Shown here: piece after piece, positions 1-8,125 of the stretch
How positions within the stretch are numbered: position 1 is the stretch's first letter
Layout: each line of letters starts with the position of its first letter
DNA from: Seohaeicola zhoushanensis
Lineage (GTDB): Bacteria; Pseudomonadota; Alphaproteobacteria; Rhodobacterales; Rhodobacteraceae
DNA: 64,000 bases
NCBI RefSeq assembly: GCF_014656415.1
Contig: NZ_BNCJ01000014.1
Span: 55,982-119,981, forward strand
Direction: 5' to 3'
Position numbers and translations under genes: made by a program
Notes under the pieces: generated by a model
Databases searched by the model: none
What the model was told of the DNA's origin: nothing
The model's input: only the letters and a program-made list of their open reading frames with translations

Positions 1-124
1 TCGTCCCGGAATAGAGCCCCACGAGATGCGTGCGGACCGGGATGCCGAATTTCTCGAACATAAGCCACCCACGCAGCGACCAGCTGGAGAACACGCGGTC
101 TCCGATGTAAAGATCATATGTCAT
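1..124 (-). CDS. Glutathione S-transferase family protein, N-terminal fragment
   Basis: The reverse strand from the ATG at 124 reads 41 codons without a stop and runs off the left edge. The peptide begins MTYDLYIGDRVFSSWSLRGW, followed by a stretch of the type FEKFGIPVRTHLVGLYSGT. This is the thioredoxin-like N-terminal part of a GST in which the Ser/Trp-rich turn replaces the usual CPxC-like site. GSTs of this kind conjugate glutathione to electrophiles in the cytoplasm, but the substrate cannot be told. The C-terminal helical domain is outside the window. A palindrome sits 10 bp upstream of the start. Confidence 0.7.
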   Translation of the reverse strand, partial: MTYDLYIGDRVFSSWSLRGWLMFEKFGIPVRTHLVGLYSGT

Positions 125-133
125 GAGACGAGT

Positions 134-154
134 GTAAGCAGTTGCAACGCTTAC
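134..154. promoter_or_regulatory. Palindromic operator-like site upstream of the GST gene
   Basis: GTAAGC (134-139) and GCTTAC (149-154) are exact inverted repeats flanking the self-complementary GTTGCAAC (141-148). It lies in the 58-bp gap between the GST start (124) and the end of the histidine phosphatase gene (183), where the GST promoter must be. The symmetry fits a dimeric repressor such as a TetR, GntR or LacI member. The regulator is not identified. Confidence 0.4.
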
Positions 155-182
155 GCATAACGCTGGTTTGTGGGTGCCCCCA

Positions 183-761
183 TCACGGGAGGTGATTGAT
201 CGCCCCGACGTCCCAGCCGCCCGCGTGGCGGCGCAGCGTGGTCACGGAAAGGTTGTCGATCTTGTGCCGCATCGCCTCGACGGCATCGACGCCCATCGCG
301 CGTTGCACCTGGGTCAGGATGGCGCCGAAATGGGCGACGATGACCAGGTCGCGGCCGGGGTGGGCGTGAAGCAGCGCGTCGACGGCGGTGTCGATCCGGG
401 CGCGGGCCTCGTTCCAGCTCTCGCCGTTTGGCGGGCGGATATCGCCGGGGCTCTCCCAGTAGCTGCGGGCGAGGTGGGCGTCGACGGCCTCGATCTCGCG
501 GAAGCTGCGCAACTCCCAGTCGCCGAAATGCAGCTCGCGCAGCTCTCGCTGGTGCGGCAGGCGTTGGCGCGTACCCTGGATTGCATCGGCGGTGGCGGCG
601 GCGCGGGAGAGGTCGGAGGAGACCACCAGCGCAGCCGCAGGAAGATGGGCGGAGAGACGCGCCAGCGCGGCGGTATCGCTCAGATCGGCGGGCAGGTCGG
701 ACCATCCGACAAAGGTCTTCGCATGGGTCGGGCCATGGCGGACGAGGAAAAGCCGGCTCAT
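183..761 (-). CDS. Histidine phosphatase family protein (possible alpha-ribazole phosphatase)
   Basis: A 192-residue protein of the phosphoglycerate-mutase-like superfamily. The catalytic RHG motif is at residues 8-10 (LVRHGPTH), the second acidic element is in the EEL-HFGDWE-type region (here LRELHFGDWELRSF), and the late histidine lies in VIVAHFGAI. These enzymes use a phosphohistidine intermediate. The start overlaps the stop of cobU by 4 bp (ATGA), so the two are translationally coupled. That context suggests alpha-ribazole-5'-phosphate dephosphorylation late in cobalamin assembly (CobC role), which is inferred from the neighbour rather than from diagnostic residues. Confidence 0.8.
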   Translation of the reverse strand: MSRLFLVRHGPTHAKTFVGWSDLPADLSDTAALARLSAHLPAAALVVSSDLSRAAATADAIQGTRQRLPHQRELRELHFGDWELRSFREIEAVDAHLARSYWESPGDIRPPNGESWNEARARIDTAVDALLHAHPGRDLVIVAHFGAILTQVQRAMGVDAVEAMRHKIDNLSVTTLRRHAGGWDVGAINHLP

Positions 762-1279
762 GCCAACGCGCCCTTAAGCACGCGGGGGATGCCGGCGACG
801 ACATGCACCACGGTGTCGGCGGCGGTGGCGAGTTCGATGTTCAGACGCCCCTGTGCCTCTCGGAAGCGCCGGGCGAGAGCATTGTCGGGAACCACGCCCA
901 TGCCAACTTCGTTGCTGACCACGACAAGGCGGGCAGGGCAGCTGCGGATCGCGGCCAGGAGGCGGGCTTGTTCGGCGGCGAGATAGGTTTCGGACAGCAG
1001 GTGGTTCGAAAGCCAGAGCGTGGCGCAGTCAAACAGGCAGACATCCGCCGACCCGAGCGCCTCGATGGCCCCGGCGGCATCCAGCGGCGCCTCGACCGTG
1101 CGCCATTTTGACCCACGACGGGCGATGTGGCGGTCGATCTTGGCGCGCATCTCGGCGTCGAATGCCTGGGCGGAGGCAATGTAAACAGGGGTTTGCGCAT
1201 CGCTGAAGAGGGTTTCGGCAAAGGCCGACTTGCCGGAGGCCGCTCCGCCGAGAACAAAAATGACTTCCCCAGACACCAT
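758..1279 (-). CDS. cobU: Adenosylcobinamide kinase / adenosylcobinamide-phosphate guanylyltransferase
   Basis: 173 residues from the ATG at 1279. The P-loop GGAASGKSAFAE lies at residues 9-20, and the protein has CobU-type segments such as YIASAQAFDAEM, RRGSKWRTVEAP, FDCATLWLSNHL and VVVSNEVGMGVVPDN. CobU phosphorylates adenosylcobinamide and transfers GMP to it during nucleotide-loop assembly of vitamin B12. Size matches the family (about 170-180). I took the ATG directly before the Rossmann-like strand; an upstream in-frame extension of 73 residues has no family resemblance and would overlap the rpoH leader. No cobalamin riboswitch is visible in the 90-bp divergent gap. Confidence 0.93.
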   Translation of the reverse strand: MVSGEVIFVLGGAASGKSAFAETLFSDAQTPVYIASAQAFDAEMRAKIDRHIARRGSKWRTVEAPLDAAGAIEALGSADVCLFDCATLWLSNHLLSETYLAAEQARLLAAIRSCPARLVVVSNEVGMGVVPDNALARRFREAQGRLNIELATAADTVVHVVAGIPRVLKGALA

Positions 1280-1294
1280 AACGTGAAACCCAAG

Positions 1295-1323
1295 TGATCC
1301 GCCGCGCGTTACTCTCCGTAATG
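1295..1323 (+). promoter_or_regulatory. RpoE-like promoter of rpoH2
   Basis: TGATCC at 1295-1300, an 18-bp spacer, then TAATG at 1319-1323, about 46 bp before the start codon. In Rhodobacter sphaeroides the RpoE (sigma-E/ChrR) regulon, which includes rpoHII, uses a TGATC-type -35 with a TA-rich -10. The match and position agree with that. No experimental support is available here. Confidence 0.5.
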
Positions 1324-1369
1324 ACTGTGAGATGCCGAAACAAGGCTGGCCGAAGCAAGGGGGACGCAT

Positions 1370-2248
1370 ATGCCACTTGATGCAGCCGACGATCGCAGGA
1401 TGTCGCGCCGGGCCATGAAGGCCGAGATCCTGGACGCTGAAACCGAACTGGCGCTGGCCTATGCCTGGCGCGATCAACGCGACGAGGCGGCCTTGCACCG
1501 TCTCATCACAGCCTACATGCGGCTGGCGATTTCCATGGCCGCGCGGTTCCGCCGCTATGGCGCGCCGATGAACGACCTGATCCAGGAAGCCGGACTGGGC
1601 CTGATGAAGGCCGCCGACAAGTTCGACCCTGACCGCGGCGTGCGGTTTTCGACCTACGCTGTGTGGTGGATCAAGGCCTCGATCCAGGACTTCGTGATGC
1701 GCAACTGGTCGATGGTTCGCACCGGATCAACTTCGTCGCAGAAGTCGCTGTTCTTCAACATGCGCCGGGTGCAGGCGCGGCTGGAACGAGAGGCCGACGC
1801 GCGCGGTGAGATGCTGGACCAACACCAGCTGTTGCAGCTGATTTCCACCGAGATCGGCGTGCCGCTGGCCGATGTCGAGATGATGGCCGGACGGCTGGCG
1901 GGGTCGGATTTCTCGTTGAACTCGGTGCAATCGGCCGACGAGGACGGGCGCGAATGGATCGACGTTCTGGAAGATGACGCCACGCAGGCCGCGGAACTGG
2001 TCGAAGACCGGCACGACACGGCGCGGCTGCGGTCGTGGCTGCTCGAGGCGATGAAGCAATTGACCGAACGCGAGCGGCTGATCGTGCGGGAGCGCAAGCT
2101 CCGGGACGACCCGCGCACGCTGGAGAGCCTGGGCGAGGAACTGGGGCTGTCGAAGGAGAGGGTGCGCCAGCTCGAGGCGGCGGCTTTTGCCAAGATGCGG
2201 AAGTCGCTTGCAAATCAGAATCAGGAGGTGTTCGAGTTCCTCGGATGA
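1370..2248 (+). CDS. rpoH: RNA polymerase sigma-32 family factor, RpoH2 type
   Basis: 292 residues. Region 2 is clear: AYMRLAISMAARF, then DLIQEAGLGLMKAADKFDP and the -10-recognition segment RFSTYAVWWIKASIQDFVMR. The heat-shock-sigma RpoH box is present as QKSLFFNMRRVQARLE. Region 4 ends with an HTH (TLESLGEELGLSKERVRQLE). RpoH2 factors of Rhodobacteraceae drive a singlet-oxygen and oxidative stress regulon rather than the classical chaperone set. The start at 1370 has AAGGGGGA 6 bp upstream. The stop overlaps the start of the ChaN-like gene (ATGA), so they are co-transcribed. Confidence 0.93.
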   Translation: MPLDAADDRRMSRRAMKAEILDAETELALAYAWRDQRDEAALHRLITAYMRLAISMAARFRRYGAPMNDLIQEAGLGLMKAADKFDPDRGVRFSTYAVWWIKASIQDFVMRNWSMVRTGSTSSQKSLFFNMRRVQARLEREADARGEMLDQHQLLQLISTEIGVPLADVEMMAGRLAGSDFSLNSVQSADEDGREWIDVLEDDATQAAELVEDRHDTARLRSWLLEAMKQLTERERLIVRERKLRDDPRTLESLGEELGLSKERVRQLEAAAFAKMRKSLANQNQEVFEFLG

Positions 2249-3036
2249 AACACCTGATTTTCGGCCTGGCGCTGCTCGCCACCGGCGCGGCGGCTGCCGA
2301 GCCTGACGTCTCTCCCCTGCAGGGTGCCGAGGTGGTGCTGCTGGGAGAGGTGCACGACAATCCCGGACATCACCAGATGCAGGTGGCGGCGGTTGCGGCC
2401 CTGAAGCCGCGCGCCCTGGTCTTCGAGATGTTGACCGCCGAACAGGCCGCGCGCGTCGGCGAAGAGCGCGGCGATGCCGAGGCGATGGCGCGCGAACTTG
2501 GCTGGGCCGCGTCGGGTTGGCCTGACTTCTCGATGTATCACCCGATTTTCACGGCCGCACCCGAGACGCAGGTCTATGGCGCGGCGCTGCCGCGCGAGGC
2601 GGCACGGGCGGCATTGAGGGAAGGGGTTGCAGCAAGTTTCGGCGAGAATGCCGAACTTTACGGGCTGACCTTCAAGCTGCCCGAGGACGTGCAGAAGGCC
2701 CGCGAGGCCGAGCAGGCGGCGGCCCATTGCGACGCCCTGCCGGCCGAGCTGCTGCCTGGCATGGTCGATCTGCAGCGACTGCGGGATGCGATGCTGGCGC
2801 GGGCGGCGATCGAGGCGCTGGATGCCACGGGCGGTCCGGTGGTGGTTATCACCGGCAATGGCCATGCCCGCCGCGACGGCGGGGTGCCCGAGGTGCTGAC
2901 GCGGGTGCGTAATGCACTCAAGGTGGTAAGCGTGGGGCAGGCCGAAGGTGACCGGATCGAGGGCGAATACGACCTGGTCTGGCCGGGCCCGCTGGTCAAG
3001 CGGCGCGACCCCTGCGAGACGCTGCGCGAGGGCTGA
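2245..3036 (+). CDS. ChaN/PhuW-type haem-associated exported protein
   Basis: 263 residues with a signal peptide (about 1-18, ending AAAA-EP). The ChaN core is visible: VVLLGEVHDNPGHHQMQ near residue 33, ALVFEMLTAEQA, a central GWAASGWPDFSMYHPIF segment, and a late VVVITGNGHARRDGGVP motif. ChaN proteins are periplasmic, bind haem cofacially and are linked to iron uptake or stress. There is no lipobox cysteine, so this one appears to be soluble rather than a lipoprotein. The ATG overlaps the rpoH2 stop by 4 bp, suggesting induction with that sigma factor. Confidence 0.82.
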   Translation: MKHLIFGLALLATGAAAAEPDVSPLQGAEVVLLGEVHDNPGHHQMQVAAVAALKPRALVFEMLTAEQAARVGEERGDAEAMARELGWAASGWPDFSMYHPIFTAAPETQVYGAALPREAARAALREGVAASFGENAELYGLTFKLPEDVQKAREAEQAAAHCDALPAELLPGMVDLQRLRDAMLARAAIEALDATGGPVVVITGNGHARRDGGVPEVLTRVRNALKVVSVGQAEGDRIEGEYDLVWPGPLVKRRDPCETLREG

Positions 3037-3129
3037 TGCGGCTTTTGCGGGCGCGGGCGCGAAATTCGGTGTCGCGCGTCGGCGCAAGCCATTATGGTCA
3101 ATGCGGTACGACCGGACGGGGCTTTGCAC

Positions 3130-4323
3130 ATGCTCGCTGACAAGCGCATTCTTCTGATCATCGGGGGCGGCATCGCCGCCTACAAGTCGCTCGACCTGAT
3201 CCGGCGGCTGCAGGACCGGGGCGCACGCGTGGTGCCCGTTCTGACGCGGGCGGGCGAAGAGTTCGTCACGCCGCTTTCGGTCTCGGCGCTGGCCGGGGTG
3301 GCGGTGCATCGCGACCTGTTCGACCTGACCGCCGAGGCGGAAATGGGCCATATCCAGCTGTCGCGCGCCGCCGATCTCGTGGTGGTGGCGCCCGCAACCG
3401 CCGACCTGATGGCCAAGATGGCGAACGGGCTGGCCAATGACCTGGCCTCGACGCTGCTGATGGCCACCGACAAGCGCGTGCTGATCGCCCCGGCAATGAA
3501 CGTGCGGATGTGGGGCCACCCGGCGACGCAGCGCAACCTGGCGCAGCTGAAGGCCGATGGCGTCGGAGTGATCGGGCCGAACGAAGGTGGCATGGCCTGC
3601 GGCGAGTTCGGCCCCGGCCGCATGGCCGAGCCGCTGGAGATCGTCGAAGCGATCGCCGCGGCGCTGACCGCCGGGCCGCTGGCCGGCAAGCGGATCCTGG
3701 TGACCTCAGGTCCGACGCATGAGCCGATCGATCCGGTGCGTTATATCGCCAATCGCTCCTCGGGCGCGCAGGGCACCGCCATCGCCCGCGCCCTGGCGGC
3801 GCTGGGGGCCGAGGTGATCTTTGTCACCGGCCCGGCCTCGGTTCCGCCGCCGGAGGGCGTGCGCGTCGTCAAGGTCGAGACCGCGCGCGAGATGGCCGAG
3901 GCGGTCGAGAAGGTGCTGCCGGTCGATGCCGGGGTCTTCGCGGCAGCGGTGGCGGACTGGCGCGTCGCCTCGGCCTCGGACCGCAAGCTGAAGAAGACCC
4001 GGGACGGAATGCCGAGCCTGGCCTTTGCCGAGAACCCGGACATCCTGGCCACCGTGTCGAAGCTGGAGGAGGGGCGGCCCGGCCTGGTGGTGGGCTTTGC
4101 TGCCGAGACCGACGACGTGGTCGCCCATGCCACCGCCAAGCGGGCGCGCAAGGGCTGCGACTGGATCGTCGCCAATGACGTGAGCCCGGCGACCGGGATC
4201 ATGGGCGGGTCGGAGAATGCGGTGGTGCTGATCACCGAGGCAGGGGCCGAGGAATGGCCGCGCATGGCCAAGGACGAGGTGGCGCAGGCGCTGGCCCTGC
4301 GGATCGCCTCGGCCCTGGCCTGA
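3130..4323 (+). CDS. coaBC: Bifunctional phosphopantothenoylcysteine decarboxylase / phosphopantothenate-cysteine ligase
   Basis: 397 residues. The N-terminal flavoprotein CoaC domain (about 1-185) begins [20 protein letters not shown] and has the catalytic-loop signature [16 protein letters not shown]. The CoaB ligase domain follows with [22 protein letters not shown] and [10 protein letters not shown]. Together they make 4'-phosphopantetheine from phosphopantothenate, cysteine and a nucleotide on the way to coenzyme A. An in-frame ATG at 3094 would add 12 residues without similarity, so I prefer 3130. The coaBC-dut order is widely conserved. Confidence 0.95.
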   Translation: MLADKRILLIIGGGIAAYKSLDLIRRLQDRGARVVPVLTRAGEEFVTPLSVSALAGVAVHRDLFDLTAEAEMGHIQLSRAADLVVVAPATADLMAKMANGLANDLASTLLMATDKRVLIAPAMNVRMWGHPATQRNLAQLKADGVGVIGPNEGGMACGEFGPGRMAEPLEIVEAIAAALTAGPLAGKRILVTSGPTHEPIDPVRYIANRSSGAQGTAIARALAALGAEVIFVTGPASVPPPEGVRVVKVETAREMAEAVEKVLPVDAGVFAAAVADWRVASASDRKLKKTRDGMPSLAFAENPDILATVSKLEEGRPGLVVGFAAETDDVVAHATAKRARKGCDWIVANDVSPATGIMGGSENAVVLITEAGAEEWPRMAKDEVAQALALRIASALA

Positions 4324-4364
4324 GCGGAGCTTTTGCCCGAGGTTCGGCGCAGGCGGCCAGGGCA

Positions 4365-4394
4365 GATCTTGAGTATTTGGAAAGAGAAGAAGAG
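4365..4394 (+). repeat. Core copy of the dispersed AT-tail intergenic element
   Basis: The stretch containing GAGTATTTGGAAAGAGAAGA is a short copy of the element found complete at 8014-8112, 33440-33540, 38153-38253 and 42336-42412. It lacks the GC hairpin part. Here the AGAAGAGG end lies just upstream of the dut GTG start and may double as its ribosome binding site. Confidence 0.55.
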
Positions 4395-4400
4395 GCGGGC

Positions 4401-4856
4401 GTGGTTCTGATCCGGGTGCAGCGCGAGGCGGGGGCGGATGCGGCGGTGCCGCTGCCCTCTTATGAAACCGCGGGGGCGGCGGGGGCGGATATCCGCGCCA
4501 ACCTGCCGGACCGGGGCGAACTGGTGCTGGCGCCCGGCGCGCGGGCGCTGGTGCCGACAGGTTTGCGGCTCGAGATCCCCGAGGGTTTCGAAGTGCAGAT
4601 CCGGCCCCGTTCGGGGCTGGCGCTGAAACACGGGATCACGCTCCCCAACAGCCCCGGCACCATCGACAGCGACTATCGGGGCCCGCTGGGGGTGATCTTG
4701 CTGAACGCCGGAACCGAGCCCTTCACGGTGACGCATGGCGAGCGCATCGCGCAGATGGTGGTGGCCCCGGTGGTGCGCGCGGTCTTCGAGACGGTGGTCG
4801 ACCTGGGCGAGACCGCGCGGGGCGCGGGCGGCTTCGGCTCGACCGGGCGCGGCTGA
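4401..4856 (+). CDS. dut: Deoxyuridine 5'-triphosphate nucleotidohydrolase (dUTPase)
   Basis: 151 residues from a GTG start. All five dUTPase motifs appear: [11 protein letters not shown] (1), [13 protein letters not shown] (2), [19 protein letters not shown] (3), [10 protein letters not shown] (4) and the C-terminal [12 protein letters not shown] arm (5). The enzyme hydrolyses dUTP to dUMP and pyrophosphate, keeping uracil out of DNA. It is a homotrimer in this family. The GTG follows AGAAGAGG at a suitable distance. An upstream in-frame ATG at 4254 lies inside coaBC and gives non-family sequence. The stop overlaps the next start (TGATG). Confidence 0.93.
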   Translation: MVLIRVQREAGADAAVPLPSYETAGAAGADIRANLPDRGELVLAPGARALVPTGLRLEIPEGFEVQIRPRSGLALKHGITLPNSPGTIDSDYRGPLGVILLNAGTEPFTVTHGERIAQMVVAPVVRAVFETVVDLGETARGAGGFGSTGRG

Positions 4857-5893
4857 TGCTGGCAGTTCTCGCCTTTGCGGCGGCGCTCTGGGGGCTCGGG
4901 ATTCTGCTGCGTGTGCCGGTTGCGGTGCGCGTGGCGATGCTGGCGCTGCTCTATGTCGGCGTGCTGGCTGCGCAGTTGGCGCTGCCCGAGGGCCATCCGC
5001 TGCGGCTGGCGACGGGAGGCAGCCCCGAGGCCTGGCTGATCCTGGGCGGGGTGGCGGCGCTGGGCCTGGGCTATGGCAGCCTCGTCGCGGCGCTGCGGCG
5101 GCGGGCGCGGAAGGCGGAGGTGAAGGTGGAGAAGACGGGTACATTCTCGGAGGCGGAACTCGAACGCTATGCGCGCCACATCGTGCTGCGCGAGATCGGC
5201 GGGCCGGGGCAGAAGAAGCTCAAGCAGGCGAGGGTGCTGGTGATCGGCGCCGGCGGGCTGGGCGCGCCGGTGCTGCAATACCTCGCCGCCGGCGGCGTCG
5301 GCACCATCGGGGTGGTCGATGACGATGTGGTCGACAATGCCAACCTGCAGCGCCAGGTGATCCACCGCGACGCCGATATCGGCGTGCCCAAGGTGTTTTC
5401 CGCCGAGGCCGCGATGAAGGCGCAGAACCCCCATGTCGAGGTGCGGCCCTACAAGCGGCGGCTGGACGAGGCCGTCGCGGCCGAGCTGTTCGCCGAGTAT
5501 GACCTGATCCTCGATGGCACCGACAATTTCGAGACGCGGTACCTGTCGAACCGTACCGCCGCAGGGCTAGGCAAGCCGCTTGTCTCGGGCGCGCTGTCGC
5601 AATGGGAGGGGCAACTCAGCGTCTTCGACCCGGCGCGCGGCGGGCCCTGCTATGAATGTATCTTCCCCGAGGCGCCCGCGCCGGGGCTTGCCCCCAGCTG
5701 CGCCGAGGCCGGGGTGGTCGGCCCGCTGCCGGGTGTGATCGGCGCGATGATGGCGCTGGAGGCGATGAAGTTCATCACCGGGGCGGGCGCGGTCCTGCGT
5801 GGCGAGATGCTGATCTATGACGGCCTCTACGGCGAGACCCGCAAGATCGGCCTGCACCGGCGCGAGGGCTGCCCGGTCTGCGGCGGACAATAG
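4856..5893 (+). CDS. ThiF/MoeB/HesA-family adenylyltransferase with N-terminal membrane segments
   Basis: 345 residues. Residues 1-80 hold about three hydrophobic segments, unlike E. coli MoeB or ThiF, which are soluble. From about residue 97 the E1-like fold begins (YARHIVLREIGGPGQKKL), with nucleotide-binding GAGGLGAPVLQYL, the VVDDDVVDNANLQRQ strand and DGTDNFETRYLSN. Zinc cysteines are present as CYEC and terminal CPVC. These enzymes adenylate the C-terminal GG of MoaD, ThiS or related carriers for sulfur transfer. Whether it serves molybdopterin or thiamine cannot be told. The start overlaps the dut stop. Confidence 0.87.
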   Translation: MLAVLAFAAALWGLGILLRVPVAVRVAMLALLYVGVLAAQLALPEGHPLRLATGGSPEAWLILGGVAALGLGYGSLVAALRRRARKAEVKVEKTGTFSEAELERYARHIVLREIGGPGQKKLKQARVLVIGAGGLGAPVLQYLAAGGVGTIGVVDDDVVDNANLQRQVIHRDADIGVPKVFSAEAAMKAQNPHVEVRPYKRRLDEAVAAELFAEYDLILDGTDNFETRYLSNRTAAGLGKPLVSGALSQWEGQLSVFDPARGGPCYECIFPEAPAPGLAPSCAEAGVVGPLPGVIGAMMALEAMKFITGAGAVLRGEMLIYDGLYGETRKIGLHRREGCPVCGGQ

Positions 5894-5897
5894 CGGC

Positions 5898-5916
5898 GGC
5901 GGGGCTGGACCCCGCC
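5898..5916 (+). other. GC-rich hairpin after the ThiF-like gene
   Basis: GGCGGGG (5898-5904) and CCCCGCC (5910-5916) form a perfect 7-bp stem with a CTGGA loop, 5 bp after the stop codon. It is placed like a transcription terminator, but no T-run follows, so Rho-independent termination is uncertain. It lacks the GTAG head of the REP family. Confidence 0.4.
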
Positions 5917-5954
5917 CGCGGGCGCGCCTAGCTTGCGGTGCAAAGGAGACCCGC

Positions 5955-7967
5955 ATGACCAACCCGCTGCTCGCCGACTGGACCACGCCTTTCGAGATCG
6001 CGCCCTTCGATGCCATCTCTGACGAGGATTTCGCCCCGGCGCTCGACGCCGCCCTTGACGCCCACCGCGCCGAGATCGCGGCCATCGCCGCCAACCCCGA
6101 GGCGCCCAGTTTCGCCAATACCGTCGAGGCGCTGGAGGCGGCGGGCGAGGCGCTCGACCGGGTGCTGGGGGTGTTCTACACGGTCGCGGGCGCGGACAGT
6201 AACCCCAGGCGCGAAGAGCTGCAGCGCGCCTTCTCGCCCAAGCTCGCCGCGCATTATGCCGAGATTTCGTCGAACAAGGCACTGTTCCGCCGCCTCGCCA
6301 CGCTCTGGGAGCAGCGCGACAGCCTCGGGCTGGACGCCGAGCAGGCCCGCGTCCTGATGCTGACCCATCGCGGCTTCGTCCGCTCCGGGGCGGCGCTGGA
6401 AGGCGCGGCAGAGGCGCGGATGACCGAGATCAAGGGGCGGCTGGCGACGCTGGGCACCGCCTTCACCCAGAACCTGCTGGCGGACGAGCGTGACTGGTTC
6501 ATGGACCTCGCCGAGAAGGATCTGGAGGGGCTGCCGGAGTTCGTCGTCGACGCCGCCCGCGCCGCCGGGGCCGAGAAGGGCGCGCCGGGGCCGGTGGTGA
6601 CGCTCTCGCGCTCGCTGATCGTGCCCTTCCTGCAATTCTCGCCCCGCCGCGACCTGCGGGAAAATGCTTTCCGCGCCTGGGCCGCACGCGGCGCCAATGG
6701 CGGCCCCACCGACAACCGTGCCATCGCTGCCGAGATCCTCGCCCTGCGTGAAGAGCGGGCAAAGCTGCTCGGCTATCCGAATTTCGCCGCCTACAAGCTC
6801 GAGACCGAGATGGCCGGCTCGCCGGACCGGGTGCGCGAGCTGCTGATGGCGGTCTGGGGGCCGGCGAAGGCGCGGGCCGAGGCCGATGGTGCGCTGCTCG
6901 AGGCGATGCTGCACGAAGACGGCGTGAACGGCGCGCTGGAGCCCTGGGATTGGCGCTATTACGCCGAGAAGCGACGGAAGGCCGAGCACGACCTCGACGA
7001 GGCCGCGCTGAAACCCTACCTGCAGCTCGACCGGATGATCGAGGCCTCTTTCGCCTGCGCCAACCGGCTGTTCGGGCTGGAGTTCCGCCCGCTGGACATC
7101 CCGCTCTATCACCCTGACTGCCGGGCCTGGGAGGTGACGCGCCACGGCAAGCATGTCGCCGTCTTCATCGGCGACTATTTCGCGCGCGGCTCGAAACGGT
7201 CGGGGGCCTGGTGCTCGGCGATGCGGGCCCAGGCGAAGTTCCCCAAGGTGCAGGCGCCGGTGGTGCTGAACGTCTGCAACTTCGCCAAGGGCTCTCCCGC
7301 GCTGCTCTCCTACGACGACGCGCGCACCCTGTTCCACGAGTTCGGCCATGCGCTGCACCAGATGCTCTCGGATGTGACCTACGAGAGTATTTCGGGCACC
7401 TCGGTGGCCCGCGACTTCGTGGAACTGCCCAGCCAGCTCTACGAGCACTGGCTGGAAGTGCCCGAGGTGCTGAAGGAATTCGCCACTCACGCCAGGACCG
7501 GCGCGGCGATGCCGCAGGACATGCTCGACAAGGTGCTGGCGGCGGCGAACTTCGACCAGGGCTTCCAGACCGTGGAATATGTCGCCTCGGCGCTGGTCGA
7601 CCTCGCCTTCCACGAGGGCGCGGCCCCGGCCGATCCGATGGCGAAGCAGGCCGAGGTACTGGCCGATCTCGGGCTGCCCCATGCCATCACCATGCGCCAT
7701 GCCACCCCGCATTTCGCCCATGTCTTCTCGGGCGACGGCTATTCCTCGGGCTATTACAGCTACATGTGGTCCGAGGTGATGGACGCCGACGCCTTCGCCG
7801 CCTTCGAGGAGGCGGGCAGCGCCTTCGACCCGGACCGCGCCAGGGCGCTGGAGGAAAATATCCTCTCCACTGGCGGCTCGCGCGAAGCGGCCGAACTCTA
7901 CATCGCCTTCCGCGGCCGCCTGCCGGGCGTCGAGGCGCTGCTCAAGGGCCGCGGCCTCGCCGCCTGA
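5955..7967 (+). CDS. M3 family metallopeptidase (oligopeptidase A / peptidyl-dipeptidase type)
   Basis: 670 residues, close to the usual 680 for PrlC/Dcp enzymes. The zinc motif HEFGH is at residues 461-465 inside TLFHEFGHALHQMLSD, and the third ligand lies about 25-30 residues on in DFVELPSQLYEHW. The substrate-loop signature GYSSGYYSYMWSEVMDADAF near the C-terminus is typical of the family. It cleaves short cytoplasmic peptides, including signal peptide remnants. The start at 5955 has AAAGGAGA upstream. No signal peptide is seen, supporting a cytoplasmic site. Confidence 0.93.
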   Translation: MTNPLLADWTTPFEIAPFDAISDEDFAPALDAALDAHRAEIAAIAANPEAPSFANTVEALEAAGEALDRVLGVFYTVAGADSNPRREELQRAFSPKLAAHYAEISSNKALFRRLATLWEQRDSLGLDAEQARVLMLTHRGFVRSGAALEGAAEARMTEIKGRLATLGTAFTQNLLADERDWFMDLAEKDLEGLPEFVVDAARAAGAEKGAPGPVVTLSRSLIVPFLQFSPRRDLRENAFRAWAARGANGGPTDNRAIAAEILALREERAKLLGYPNFAAYKLETEMAGSPDRVRELLMAVWGPAKARAEADGALLEAMLHEDGVNGALEPWDWRYYAEKRRKAEHDLDEAALKPYLQLDRMIEASFACANRLFGLEFRPLDIPLYHPDCRAWEVTRHGKHVAVFIGDYFARGSKRSGAWCSAMRAQAKFPKVQAPVVLNVCNFAKGSPALLSYDDARTLFHEFGHALHQMLSDVTYESISGTSVARDFVELPSQLYEHWLEVPEVLKEFATHARTGAAMPQDMLDKVLAAANFDQGFQTVEYVASALVDLAFHEGAAPADPMAKQAEVLADLGLPHAITMRHATPHFAHVFSGDGYSSGYYSYMWSEVMDADAFAAFEEAGSAFDPDRARALEENILSTGGSREAAELYIAFRGRLPGVEALLKGRGLAA

Positions 7968-8013
7968 AGCGCGGCGTCAAGCGGCGGGCACTTCGGAGAA
8001 GCAGGGCGCCACA

Positions 8014-8112
8014 CCCCTGCTTCTCTTCTTCATAAGTATCTCCGGGGAGTCGCGCCGCAGGCGCGGCGGGGGCAGCGCCCCCGATCACCGGATTCCCACG
8101 GGCGTGGACCTC
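8014..8112 (-). repeat. Composite dispersed intergenic element, full copy
   Basis: Reading left to right: CTTCTCTTCTTCATAAGTAT with a following CTCCGGGG (about 8019-8047), a GC spacer, the perfect hairpin GGGGG-CAGCG-CCCCC (8068-8082), and GGCGTGGACCTC (8101-8112). The same order occurs at 38153-38253 and inverted at 33440-33540. It fills the gap between the convergent M3 peptidase and leuA genes, which suits a bidirectional terminator. Confidence 0.7.
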
Positions 8113-8125
8113 CGGCAAGCGCGCC

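Noticed and set aside
151..986. Long overlapping frames opposite the histidine phosphatase and cobU genes
   Set aside because: Arg/Ala/Gly/Pro-rich products typical of shadow frames in GC-rich DNA, with no family features; the same applies opposite most genes in the window, including the kps, srf and MORN regions.
1280..1369. Possible cobalamin riboswitch before cobU
   Set aside because: The gap is only 90 bp, shared with the divergent rpoH2 promoter, and lacks a B12 box.
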